Assembly (NCBI GenBank): GCA_023213395.1 | Contig: CM041465.1 | Span: forward strand, 59,527,741 to 59,591,740 | From: Cycas panzhihuaensis | Taxonomy: Eukaryota; Cycadophyta | Length of the DNA stretch: 64,000 nt | Direction of reading: 5' to 3' | Part shown: piece after piece, positions 9,895 to 21,515 of the stretch | How positions within the stretch are numbered: position 1 is the first letter of the stretch | Layout of the letters: each line of letters begins with the position of its first letter | Position numbers and translations under genes: made by a program | Notes under the pieces: model-generated | Told to the model about the DNA's origin: nothing | Database searches by the model: none | What the model saw: only the letters and a program-made list of their open reading frames with translations

Positions 9895-12445
9895 TAAAAT
9901 GCTCGCTGCGGGGCAGTGTCCCTATGTCTAGCGAAAGGATATAAGAATATGATGTGCTAACTAAACTAGGCAGCAAGGACCTCACCTCGCAGGGCATCCG
10001 TGCACCACAGCGCAGATTCAGAACTGCAAGGTGCCTGGTTGCTTCCAGGTAGTCATGCAGAGCAAGGCCTTCCTACCCCTCGGATGGCCGGGAAGGAGAG
10101 AGAGCACCTTGCGCGTTGCGTCTTCTTAAGGCAATGAGAAGGCAACGAATGGAAGGGCAACTAACTAACGTGCAGACAAATGCAAAAAAGGGGGGCACAA
10201 TGAGGGTAACTCAAATGTAACGTAAGCAAGCTAACTACGTTGTGCTATACTAGCTAAAATAAGAAATAATGCAAAATTTGAGCGCACTCTTCCTTTTGCC
10301 TTTTTAACCTTTTACAATTCCCTAACTATACATAAGCAAATGTATGAAAGGTAGTAATGTAAAAGGGGATACGTGGGGAACAAGGAGAATACCTGGATCC
10401 GGTGCCTGAATGGAGTGATACTCATTTCTTTAAATCTTGCTCCTTTCTACTACGTTCATCGTGCATGCGATGTCGATTGGCGGCGATTGCCAGAAGCAAT
10501 AGAAGAGGGGCTTACTTACCTCCCTTTATGCATGCAAAAGCGAATAAATGGAAAAAAAGGAATAAAAGTGTAAAACAGAAAAGAAATACACCACACGGGG
10601 AACTAACCTGCAATGGGTTTGTTCCACGTATTGCTCCACTAATGCACGATCCTACAGACAAGTGAGAAGAATACCTTCATCTCGGAAGAGAGGCCACTAA
10701 ATATACCAAAATATATATACTAAAATCAAATGGAGCTAATATATATGCTAAGCATCGAAATATACCCAAATGAAATAGCAACCTGCAAGAAATACTCTCA
10801 CCACCATACACCACAAAGACACTCAAAAGGGAAAGGAGTATAGCCTCGAGATGGCTAACTCACCCACGGAAGACCTCCATGGAACTCAGGAAGGAGAAAC
10901 AAATTGGCCACAAAGTTGTGAAGCAACAAACCATAAAAAAAAAGGGAATAATAGAAAAAACTAGGGCTTAGGTAGGGCCTAACACCAACAGATAGAATTT
11001 CTAGAAATAACATAGTGACGGGTTGCCTATTCTAACTTGAACACCACAACTAAATTCCCTAAACTCCCTTAGCCCGTTCCCTAAGAAAGTACTAATGGCA
11101 AATGGAAGGAGGACAAGGGATGGAACCCTTGGGGAGAAGGACAGCAATGGGGGATGAAACCCTGCCTACCTCCCTTAAATCCTCGTATGTTACTCCTTTG
11201 CACCAACTAACTAAGGAAGGGATAAAAGAGATGGTTTAAGGAAAACAGTGAGGCCTCCAAAAGAACATTGGGGAATACCACTAATCTAGTGCAACAGCAT
11301 AAAGGCAACTAGACAAACCAAGATTTCATTCATTAACAGACAAAAAAGGAACAAAATGAATTACAAATGGAAACAAGAAATACCTTGTAGGAAGAAGATT
11401 AAGCATGAACTTTGCTACCAGGAAATAGCAGCAATAACCAACGTATGAGGACTGATCATGACAGGTTCTTACAAGAGTGAAAATGAGGAAAACTCCTTGC
11501 AAACTTGGAGCCTTGGAAGTTGTCTCTTTGGGAAGCTTTTGGGTAAAAATATCCTTTGGAACCTTGAGCACCTACAAAAAGGGATGAGGCTTGCTGTTGA
11601 GAGCTATGGGGGGCAGCAATGGCCCTGCAAGTCTAGTTGGTAGTAATCCTTTTCTCCTTTGTTAAGTTGTTGTGCATATAGATTGTCTTTCTCTGTGTGT
11701 TTTTTATTGAAAAGTCAAAAAATTTACCAAAAGATCTTCAGAATGGGGAGCAAAATCCCCTTTGTCCCCCTGTTCATAGCAGGTGAACATTGGGGATGTC
11801 AAGGCGACTCCAATCAATCGACGCCATGTGGCAGTTCCAAAAAAAATAGAAACTATCGCGTGGTTCTCTTTTTTTTAATTTTAAACAGTCGTACTGCAGT
11901 AAACTCTATGGTACCATAACAAAGACTGATGCAGCTAAGTTCTGATGGTATCATCGGAAACAAAAAAAGAGAAAAATGAGCAAAAACATCAAGTTTTGAA
12001 GTAAAAACCAAGGCTAACCATAAGCTGGAATAGTTGGGGAAATGCCTAGGTAATGGGCAGGTGCCTAAAATAATAAAAAGAGTCCTAACTAAGGATTATA
12101 TTAGGCTTAGGAAGGACTGCAACGTAAGCAACATGTTGTAACAGGAGCAAATAGGACTGACGGAAACATCCTGAGAGACCATGGAGACAACGTGGGTGGC
12201 AGTGTGCCATATGGGGTGTAGCATTCGCTGAGGAATACCCCCCGCTGTGAGTCGTCATAGGCTAATGGTGTGCTGTAAGCATATGCAATATGATCAGGTA
12301 GTGAAGTAATGCGTGCAGGCAGGCATATGTCAAGCAATCTATGCTAAATAATCTTAACCAAGTATGGGCAAGAAAAAGTAAGAAAGTATACCTAAATAAA
12401 CCTGCATCGATGCGTCTCAAGTCCATTCCCAGTAGCTAGGAAACA
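9895..12445 (-). repeat. Tat-1 3' LTR
   Basis: Aligns with 23984-26536 throughout. On the + strand it starts taaaatgctcgctg (decayed TG) and ends gctaggaaaca. No coding potential is recognisable in the 2.5 kb. Short open frames at 10373-10665, 11458-11919 and 12107-12337 have related frames in the other LTR only because the DNA is duplicated. Confidence 0.93.
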
Positions 12446-12459
12446 CTACCCCCTTGGCA
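12446..12459 (-). other. Tat-1 polypurine tract
   Basis: On the minus strand ccaagggggtag abuts the LTR start TGTTTCC. This is the plus-strand priming site for reverse transcription and confirms the minus orientation of the element. Confidence 0.75.
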
Positions 12460-12779
12460 GCAGAGCCTCACTGCTCAGAAGCATAACGTGATGGCGAATG
12501 CTGACAATCAAAGATATGAGTAGCATATGCATATATATATATAAGCAATAATAGGCAGCACATGGGCCAAGGGCATAGGCGAGTATCATGGTAGAATGCA
12601 TGGACAAGGGAGACGGAGATGGGGACAACGTAGGGGCTGCCTACGCATCATCTAAGCATCGACCTGTAAATGAAATAAGCAAGTAAAAGGGGATGCCCCC
12701 GTTGCCAAAGTGTAACGTGAAGTAGGAGGGCATCCAACAAATAGAGCAAGTACATCTAACTAATAGCAACCAAAGACTT

Positions 12780-13226
12780 TTGCACGGGCTGGCCAGGCAA
12801 GCCTTAGGGGCGATCATCTAGAAGAGGGAGGCGACGCTCAAGGATGAGGCAGACGAGGCTGTCGGCCTCAGCATTGAGGTGCTTAGGGATATGTTGAATA
12901 TCTACTGACAAGAAACAAGCTAGAAGAGACACAGCGTGAGACTTGAGGGTTCTCAGGTGAGGGCATCACACCCGGTAGACCTGGGTGAGATGGGACACCA
13001 CAACCTGAGAATCACAAAGCAACACGATGGACCTGTGATGGAAATGGAGAGCATTGGTAAGGGCTTCAATAATGGCCATGTACTCGACTTCGTTATTGGT
13101 TACCTCGGGAAGGAAGACCCTGGAACGCAAGAAATCATGTCCAAAGCGGCTGCAAAGAATCCACACAACGGTGGAAGGTCCGAGGTTGTCGCGACTTCCA
13201 CCATCGGTAAAAATGAGAAGGGACAT
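12780..13226 (-). pseudogene. Tat-1 second RNase H (aRH-type), 3' of integrase
   Basis: An extra RNase H of the type found in dual-RNase H Tat elements. Blocks in order: LLIFTDGGSRDNLGPSTVVW, FLPEVTNNEVEYMAIIEALT, IVLLCDSQVVVSHLTQVYRV, then after a stop VDIQHIPKHLNAEADSLVCL. The catalytic acids D (FTDGGS), E (NNEVEY), D (CDSQ) and the final D (AEADS) are all present. The open stretch is 12966-13226. In the Tat elements I know, this domain sits between the first RNase H and the integrase. Here that interval is too short for it, and the domain is the last coding block before the 3' LTR. It is separated from the integrase by the antisense ORF. Confidence 0.85.
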
Positions 13227-13754
13227 GTCTAAATACTAAGCTCTGGTAGCAAACAAATAGTAATGAAAGTAAAAGAAAGACTCAAATGGCAAGGAAAAAG
13301 GTAGCCAAGAAGGGTAAGAGGACCTAGCAATGAGGTTACCCGAGAACGAGAGCAAGCAATCCAGCCACTAGCTGAGAGTGGGCGGAGGAAAGACGCCTTA
13401 GAGTGTCAAAGGTTGCTTTGGGAAGCAAAACATGCCCCTGGACAAAGGAGCATTTCCTTTGGGGACCCTAAGGGCGAAAAAGGGCTACATAAACGGGTCC
13501 AGGGTGGCGAAACGGACCAAACGAGTATAAACTTGGGCATGCATGGGAGTAGCACATAAAACGATGCAGAAGGGCCCTGGAGAAAAGTGTAATAATAGGG
13601 TGCCATAAATGCCTTTGCAAGAGAAGGCAAAAAAGGCACCCATAGAGCACAACGGGTGATAGGGCCAGAAGGCAAAGGCTATTAGGGCAACGAGATGGTC
13701 CTAATGACTGTCGCAGGGCCAGAAATAGAAGAAGTGCCCATGAGGGCCCTCGCC
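13227..13754. other. Non-coding interval between second RNase H and antisense promoter
   Basis: No protein family is recognised on either strand. Open frames at 13406-13675 and 13468-13650 (minus) overlap each other and have no family features. It would contain the upstream region of the antisense transcription unit. Confidence 0.4.
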
Positions 13755-13761
13755 TATATAA
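13755..13761 (+). promoter_or_regulatory. TATA box candidate for the antisense ORF
   Basis: TATATAA within ctcgcctatataaggaaa on the + strand, 682 bp upstream of the ATG at 14443. It faces the antisense ORF and not the retroelement genes. It is directly followed by a perfect inverted repeat (13763-13772 with 13782-13791). Motif-based only. Confidence 0.5.
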
Positions 13762-13762
13762 G

Positions 13763-14306
13763 GAAAATGAATGAAAACCGGATTCATTTTCACCAGCTCT
13801 CGTACGAAACCAGAGCTTTTTCCTTATGACGTGGAGTGCTACCTGACTTTGTAGGCATGCAGGAGACGATCCGACCGTTGGATCTAAGCATAGTAAGAGC
13901 CATTATGACCAGAGAGACGAGATGGTGATAGCCAAGCCAGACCCAATGAGTGGATCTCACACAACCTTCTCCATTTCAAAGTTTAAAATTTACTACTTTT
14001 TAATGAATTTTATGCATTTTTTATGCCCCTTATGGGCAATTGGATGCCTCTTGGAGTTCAAATCAGACCTGGAAAGAGGCGGGGACCTGGGCATTAGGGA
14101 GCCCTGGACCCAGTGGGCCCCACGGGGGTCCAGCACAAAACTTTTTGAGACTTTCAGGCAAGAAACCCCCCTTTTTAGGGGGGTTGCCGTTCGTACCATG
14201 GCCAAGATCACAGCACCATGATCTTGGTCACAGGATCACTACAGGATAGCGATTGCTGTGGGACCCACTCTAAATTTAGTGGTACCGCTAAATTTAGAGC
14301 GGTACG
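13763..14306. repeat. Cluster of perfect inverted repeats upstream of the antisense ORF
   Basis: Five perfect inverted repeats, two of them overlapping: gaaaatgaat/attcattttc (13763-13772, 13782-13791); aacccccc/ggggggtt (14164-14171, 14178-14185, loop ttttta); ccaagatca/tgatcttgg (14202-14210, 14219-14227); ctctaaatttag/ctaaatttagag (14268-14279, 14288-14299); and gtaccgct/agcggtac (14283-14290, 14299-14306), which overlaps the previous one. They could form RNA hairpins in the antisense leader or DNA cruciforms. Confidence 0.75.
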
Positions 14307-14442
14307 CAGGCAAGAAACCAAAAAAAATATAAGAGGGGCCAAACAGCCTCCAAAATCAAGAAGATAAATCAGAAAGGAAACTAGGAGCATAGAGGGGCTG
14401 GGAGGCGACCTTGGCGATTTTTATGATTGCGGCGATTCTGCG

Positions 14443-16203
14443 ATGGACAACCGTGAGAACATCGGCATGCCGATACTAAGCTATATGGAGATGGCGTCCC
14501 AAGAGGACAAGGTGACTCTGTGGAGGTGTGGCCTATACAAAGCCCTCAAGACACCTCAGTTCGCATCCGACCAGAGGCTTCTGGTTGACATAGTGTCACA
14601 CTGGGACTGGAGGAGGTACGTATTTTACTTGCCTCAGATAGGTGATGTCACTATTACCCCAGGGGATATTAGACGAATTCTAGGGGTTCCAGCGACAAGG
14701 AGGCCGGTGGTGGGCCAGAAGCAAGGCAGGCTCACAGGGAGGCGGCCCAGTTTTTCATAGGGACCGACAGGTGGGAGAGGAGGGGAGCTGCCCTCCAGAC
14801 TATGCTCATGTCATGGATTCCTCGAGTAAAGAAGCTGATAGTACTATGCATTCTCTTCTAGATTTCCTAGAAACAAAACTACAGGGAGATCCCCAGAGGT
14901 TAGGTGGATGCAGTGCGCCAGTGCAAGGCCGGCGAGAGGATGGACTGGACGACCCTAGTTGTGGTGAACCTTGTCGCCCAACTAGACACCATCCAGAGAT
15001 CTGGCAGGGGAGGATTCTCTTACAGCATGCTGTTGTAGTGCTCATTTCTTGACCATTTTACAGCAGTGGCACCGACAGGGGGGCCATACCCCATAGCAGA
15101 GTGGGCTCCGATGGTCCACAGATGGCAGACGCGGCTCTAAGGGACAAAGGATTAGGCACATTTCCGTCGGTCGGTCGATGTGACATCACTCGACCTCCTC
15201 ACTTTGACAGACTATACAGTAGAGCCATACAGAGCAGTGAGGTGGGAGAGTGACGATGGAGCGGGCGGGCGGGCGCCCATCGGCAGCGGCGGCAGCGGCG
15301 GCGGCGGCGACAGTGATGATGGGGGAGATGGGGCTGGCCCATCATGACCTACATGAGAGGTAGGTCCATCACGGTCGGCAGGAGGAGCAGCAAGACCATC
15401 TGGGACTACCAGAGGAGGGGCAGGTCCATCAAGAGCCGCTGAGGGGAGCAGGGTGCCAGAGACCAAGGGTCGCAGACTATAGATCGTGAGGAGATCCGGG
15501 GAGGTGAGGGTCGAGCCAGTCCCTGCTAGGAGCGAGGTTGAGGTAGAGGAGGTACCTGAGGATGAGGTACCTGCAGCTAGGGGAGGGCCAGGAGACGAGG
15601 ATGTCGCCCGAGCAGAGGAGCTGGCGGCCATGGCAGGTGAGACCTAACTATTTCTTTAGTCGTTTGACATCTAGACATATACTTGATTTCATTATACTAT
15701 GGTATGCAGTGGAGATATACACTAACACATGGCATGTTGCATCGACAGGTGTAGCAGAGGTCCGGAGACTAGTGGAGGTAATGGTGAGGAAGATGTTCCC
15801 TCAGGTCTGCGCAGAGGGGCAACCGCCTATCCAAGCGGAGGATGCACCTAGGTCAGCAGGAGCCCACATGCAGGCATTTGCCCCACTGGCGAGGGTAAGA
15901 GACATCTAGGCTACAGAGTCCCAGGAACACATGGCATTCTGGGGGCAGCTGTAGCAAGAGCTTGACGCAGCCAGGGACGAGCAGGATGAGCTACACAGAC
16001 GAGTCCAGGCCTTAGAGGCTCAAGGCAGACCAAGAGGAGATATCGAGAGCAGGGTCCAGATAGTGGTCCTTGAGGAGCACATCAAAGCGATGGAGGAGAG
16101 ATCCCAGAGTATGGAGGAGGGACTCTGGAGAGAGAGGGATCGTATCCAGGCCCGATACAATCAGCTGGTGGCGCAGATGGCCTCGAGGTCGAGCAGGAGC
16201 TAG
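14443..16203 (+). pseudogene. Antisense ORF: plant-mobile-domain-like protein with coiled-coil tail, one intron
   Basis: Runs opposite to the retroelement genes. The first open stretch (14443-14760) has the plant mobile domain (PMD) pattern: LLVDIVSHWDWRRYVFYLPQ then DVTITPGDIRRILGVPATRR and VVG. After a frame shift near 14700-14760 the frame of 14940 holds VAQLDTIQRSGRGGFSYSML, DHFTAVAP and a DYTVEPYRAVRWES end. A Gly/Ser/Pro-rich acidic hinge (about 15260-15630) follows. An intron at 15637-15748 joins in phase 1 to a Glu/Arg/Gln-rich coiled-coil tail ending with TAG at 16201-16203. All in-frame stops can be explained by C-to-T change of CAG, CAA or CGA. PMD proteins in plants include MAIN/MAIL, and the domain is also known from transposons. 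The function here is unknown. Confidence 0.72.
15637..15748 (+). other. Intron of the antisense ORF
   Basis: 112 bp with cag|gtgaga at the donor and catcgacag|gt at the acceptor, both near-consensus for plants. Joining restores one frame from 14940 to the stop at 16201, apart from C-to-T stops. The diverged copy has a GT-AG intron at the corresponding place (56403-56504). Confidence 0.7.
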
Positions 16204-17138
<935 letters not shown>

Positions 17139-18305
17139 TCATGCATAAAACTTCTTAAGGAATTTCTCGTTGACCGCTTTCTCAAATTCTAAGCCTTCCA
17201 AGGTGGTGATCCTATATGTGCTGTTATCGAGGCTTTTGAGAACGACGAAGGGGCCTACCCATTTGGGCTCGAATTTAGCCAAGCGATCGTAAAGGTACTC
17301 CAATTTGAGGACGTGGTCCCTGGGGCACAAAGGACGAGTATGAAGACATTTGTCGTGTGTCCTTTGTAAGCAGGCTTTTGAAGCGAGGTTCGCTTGATAA
17401 GCCATTAAGCGCCTCTCATCCAGGGCTTCGAGGTCTAGGAGGCAAGCCTGGCGAATAGACTCCTCATCAATGAGGCCTCCAAGGGAAACCCGTAGAGAGG
17501 GAATCTCCACTTCCAGTGGGAGCACCGCCTTGGTTCCGTAGACTAACAAGAATGGGGTCATTCCAGTAGCCGTGCGGATGGAAGTGCGATAAGCCCACAG
17601 GGCGAAAGGGAGTTGGATGTGCTAATCCCTTTGAGATTGGGCAACGGTTTTCTTTAGGATGTTGACGAGCATTTTGTTGAAAGATTCAACTTGCCCGTTT
17701 ACTTGCGAGTAATAAGGGGATGACGTCTTATGCGAGATTTTGAATCTTTCGTATAGCTCGTCTATTTCCTTATTACAGAAGGAAGTTCCATTATCCGTAA
17801 TTAGGACATCTGAAATCCTGAAACGACAAATAATATGCTGGTAGATGAAGGTGGCTATCGTCTTGCTAGAGGTAGTGGACAGGGGGATTGCCTCTGCCCA
17901 TTTAGTGAAGTATTTGATAGCGGTTAAGATATATTTATGTTGTACAAAAGATGGCAGCAATATAGCCCCAATGAGATCTAAGCCCCATTAAGAAAAGGGC
18001 CACGGAGACACGATAGGGTGCAATGCCTCGGAAGGTATGTGAGAGACATTGGCGTGCTTCTGACATCATTGACATCTAAAGGCACAGGCGTGGGCATCCT
18101 TAAACATGGACGGCCAGTAATAACCCATGTGGAGGATCCTTCGGGCCATGGATTGGCCCCCAAAGTGGCCCCCACAAATGCCATGGTGGCATTCGCGGAG
18201 TATTTGGTCCGCTCTGTTAGGGGCGATGTAGTGAAGCAAGATCCCATCGAACGATCTCTTATACAACACTTCGACCACAAGGAAGTGTTGCCTAGTGGTG
18301 GCACA
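17139..18305 (-). pseudogene. Tat-1 integrase
   Basis: Complete gypsy integrase in three blocks. The zinc-binding N-terminus (18066-18278) carries ILRECHHGICGGHFGGQSMA and RRILHMGYYWPSMFKDAHAC ending in CQ.CQK, so H-H-C-C is mostly present. The core (17622-17960) has YILTAIKYFTKWAEAIPLST, ISDVLITDNGTSFCNKEIDE and YYSQVNGQVESFNKMLVNIL, with D(ITDNG) and E(QVES) retained. In the first block the usual D is N or K (TAIKYF), so catalysis is doubtful. The C-terminal part (17139-17561) has PFLLVYGTKAVLPLEVEIPS and LKLEYLYDRLAKFEPKWVGP. Stops at about 17620 and 17975 break it. Confidence 0.9.
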
Positions 18306-18489
18306 GATGTGCGAGCTAACCTTGTTACTAGCTTCAGGGCGATATTCTTGCTAAGTTAGATATCGCACAATGTCACCATACCACTCGCTATCAGCGAGCG
18401 AGTGAGGAAAAGCATCTTGGACAGTCATAATAAACTCGTCCAGGAAAGAGTCATCAACAAGAACGCTGCTTGGGTTGGGAATGACAGCA

Positions 18490-18945
18490 TCAGCTAATTA
18501 CTCTACTACTATCATTCCCTTCTTCGAGTTCCTGTTAATGACTTGCAAGTCAAACTCTTGAAGCAGGACGGCCCAATGACCTGTCCTACCCATCAAGTCT
18601 GAATGAGTAAGCAAGTAACGCAAGGGATCGGATTGAACGATTACCTTAGTTGTATTACAGAGCAAGTAATGCCTAAACTTCTTGGTCACATGGACCAAGG
18701 AGAGGCATTCCTTTTCAGCAGGAGGACAGTTTAATTCAACGGTAACAAGAGTGTAGCTGATGAAATAAATAGCCCTCTCAGTTCCCGAATTGTCCTCCTG
18801 TGCAAGCATTGCGCCCAGGGATTCATCGGTTACTAAGGTGTACAGGATGAAGGGCCTCTCAAAGCGAGGAGGCGCGCTAGTGTAGGGGCAAAAATGAGAG
18901 CTTCCTTGAGTCCTATGAAGGTCTTTTGGGTCTTGTCCAACCAAA
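18490..18945 (-). pseudogene. Tat-1 first RNase H
   Basis: The standard gypsy RNase H following RT. Blocks: RPFILYTLVTDESLGAMLAQ, RAIYFISYTLVTVELNCPPA, EKECLSLVHVTKKFRHYLLC, VIVQSDPLRYLLTHSDLMGR and WAVLLQEFDLQVI. The Glu of AEKE and the Asp of QSDP are present; the first Asp (normally L..YL.VS.... in Tat) is not clear. Only about 190 bp separate it from the integrase N-terminus, which leaves no room for the extra RNase H usually found there. Confidence 0.85.
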
Positions 18946-19054
18946 CAAAAGGGGCTCCTTTCTTCAATAGGTTCGTAAGAGGCTTGGCATTTATGGCGAA
19001 ATTTGCCAAGAAACGCCTTAGAAAACCAAGCCTACTTACGAATGACTTAATTTG

Positions 19055-20188
19055 TTATTCGGTCCTAGGCAGCAACATGTCAAGGATTACCATGACTTTC
19101 TCTGAATCAATTTGGATTCCTTGTTGGGACATGAGGAAACCCAAGCGTTTGCCTGAAGTGACAGCAAACACATATTTGAGCGGGTTTAGGCTAACGTGAT
19201 ACTTACGGCATCTTGTGAAGATGGCATGCAAGTCGAAAGGATGATGGGCTCTGGTATGCGAAAGGCCTATCATATCATCCATGAAGACCTCCAATGTATT
19301 GTTGATGAGGTCGTGAAAGATAAAATGCATGGCTCTTTAATAAGTAGCCCCTGCATTCTTAAGACCAAAGGGCATTGCCTTGTAGGCGAAGGTACCTCAT
19401 GGCGTAGTGAAGGTCGTCTTATGGCAGTCTTCAGGAGAAATCTGAATTTGGTTATAGCTGGAGAAGCTGTCCATTAAGGACATAACTTTGAATCCAGCTG
19501 TACGATCAATTATTTGATCAATAAAGGGAAGAGAAAAGTTGTCCTTAGCACAAGCATTGTTTATGTCATGAAAATCGATACAAATGCGAATGGTCTCATT
19601 CCTCTTAGTAACGGGAATGATATTCGATACCCACTTAGGGTAATCGATGGAAGAAACGAGTCCCGCGTCTAGAAGCTTCTCAACCTCCATCTTAACGACA
19701 GCTGAAAGCTTCAGGTGAAGGGGATGCTACTTCTGACGCACTGGGCGAGTGTCAGGAACGGTCGTAAGGTTATGCGTGACGATGGAAGGGTCAATACCCT
19801 TCATATCCGAGTAGTCCCATGCAAACACATTGCAGAATTCCTGGAATAGAAGGGAGTATTCCCTCACTTTGTTAGGGGCACATTCCGCTCCTACCTTAAT
19901 GATCTTATCTAGGGCAAGGACTATGTCCTGCGTTGCCCCCATGCACATAACATTCCCCTCCTCAAAATAGAGGGGGGCAAGATCGACAGGAGGAGAGGAA
20001 ACGGAAGAAGGGATTGGGTCAGCTAATGTGGACCCAATCGCCAAGACCTTCTGGTGGCATAGCTTATGGTGATCAAAAGGTAAACTGGGCATGGAGCTTG
20101 CTAAGTACTCTAGCAAAGCTTCGTCGTCTTCAAAGTAGTCTACCCCATGGATGACCTGACTTCGAATGGATGAGGCACAGGATAGCAT
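19055..20188 (-). pseudogene. Tat-1 reverse transcriptase
   Basis: Pre-RT segment at 19727-20188 with FCNVFAWDYSDMKGIDPSIV ending PDTRPVRQK, then RT proper: VEKLLDAGLVSSIDYPKWVS, NETIRICIDFHDINNACAKD, SLMDSFSSYNQIQISPEDCH, KTTFTTPWGTFAYKAMPFGL, VFMDDMIGLS and YVFAVTSGKRLGFLMSQQGI. The catalytic box is F-M-D-D with both Asp kept. Two single stops split the domain (between 19330 and 19397, and between 19690 and 19727). It is close to full length and less decayed than gypsy-1. Confidence 0.92.
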
Positions 20189-20218
20189 AGGAGTGATAGG
20201 ACCGGTATGGCCTGAAAG

Positions 20219-20762
20219 CTACCCATCATCCCCAAGGGACTCTAAAGGAGAGTCAAGGAGAGGTCCCTCGTAAAAAGTAAGAGGGAAACTCTCAACATCA
20301 TCACCTACGGAAGGTGATGGGATGGAAGAGCTAGGAACATGATGATCAACATGTGTAATGTCATGTGACATGTGAAAATGACTGGGCTCTATAACAAAAG
20401 GGGTCCTAGGCAGACACCTAGGACTAGAAGGATGCCCCACACTAGTGCAGAGAAATGAAACTGGGTGAGGACGATCCTCATCCTCGCTATGGGACCCGTC
20501 ATCGTCAAACATGGCGAGGTACCCATAGCTTCCAATACCAATGGGGGCGAAATGCATCAAATTAGGAGAAGAAGATATGGAATCTTCTTCACAGTAAGAG
20601 GAATCAGGGATTCCAATTGAGCAGGCTGAGACATGATCGGAAGGGTGTTTGTTTCCCTTCGTATGGCCATGGCTCGCCTAAGCAGAAGGCCTAGCTTATT
20701 TGGCGAGCAATCGCTCGTAGGAGACAACTTTCATTTGCCCATTATGGATAAATTTAAGTTGC
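20219..20762 (-). pseudogene. Tat-1 Pol linker between protease and RT
   Basis: Acidic, Ser/Pro/His-rich stretch (open at 20219-20560), for example HFAPIGIGSYGYLAMFDDDG and SEDEDRPHPVSFLC. It has no recognisable fold. Its position matches the variable linker present in Tat Pol proteins. Confidence 0.5.
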
Positions 20763-20764
20763 CC

Positions 20765-21515
20765 CTAATGGGTGGAACACACAGCTCCCATTTGAGTCAA
20801 GCCATGGTCAACCCAGAAGCAAGTTGTAACCAACATTATCATCAAGGATGATGATGTCAGTAACGACAGTCTTATCCTCAAGGGTAAGAGGTATCGAGAC
20901 GAATCCAAGGGGAGCCTTCTCACTACCGTCATAACCCTGACAATGCCATGGAACAAGTTCCAAGGTAGAAATGCCAAGTTCTTACATAACGCGTAAGGGC
21001 ATGGCATTGACGGAAGAACCGTTGTCCACGACGGTTCTTCGCAACATGTAATCAGGAGTATCTATGGTAATGGTGAAAGGGAAGTTCCATTGGTGTTCCC
21101 TTCCACTAGATGCAAGAAGATCTCTGGGATCGAAAGAGATGACGGGTTCACAGCTTTGGGTTATACCCAAGGTGTGAATGGACGCGTCATTCGATCCTAG
21201 AGCTTCCAAGAGGAGCGTTCGCTGCTCGGGGTAACTTCTCAAGATGTCTATGATGGACATCCCGGTAGCCACGATGAGAAGCTCTTCGACTACAGAGAAA
21301 GGCTTACCCCTCCCTATGGGTTGAGTAAGGGCTCTCCTAAAGTCAAATCTACCGGGGCAGACGGGAATGCTCTTGGGAAGTACAAGAATCTCTAGAGGAA
21401 TGGCTTCCGGAGGAGGATCGAGTTGCGAGGTAGACGCGGAGGTGCATGTTGCCTCCTTTGCAACTTGAGACCGGGTCAACGCGTAAAGGGGAGTGGTCTT
21501 AAGCATTTGGATCAC
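20765..21515 (-). pseudogene. Tat-1 aspartic protease
   Basis: Open frame 20982-21515 ends in the retropepsin active-site region RRTVVDNGSSVNAMPLRVM, with the Asp in the D-N-G-S form typical of Tat/Athila gypsy elements. Upstream are SVVEELLIVATGMSIIDILR and ISFDPRDLLASSGREHQWNF. After one stop the second half reads ILDDNVGYNLLLGLTMAQMG and QLKFIHNGQMKVVSYERL, the flap and C-terminal part (the family has LLGR.W). One or two point changes separate it from an open frame. Confidence 0.85.

Noticed and set aside
10373-11919. Open frames in the Tat-1 LTR with similar frames at 24600-25982
   Set aside because: Conserved only because the two LTRs are copies; frames differ in length and carry no recognisable domain.
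12936-13239. + strand open frames over the second RNase H
   Set aside because: Shadows of the minus-strand RNase H, whose motifs and catalytic residues are clear.
15212-15631. Minus-strand open frame rich in Ser/Pro/Leu
   Set aside because: Antisense shadow of the Gly/Ser/Pro-rich hinge of the + strand plant-mobile-domain ORF.
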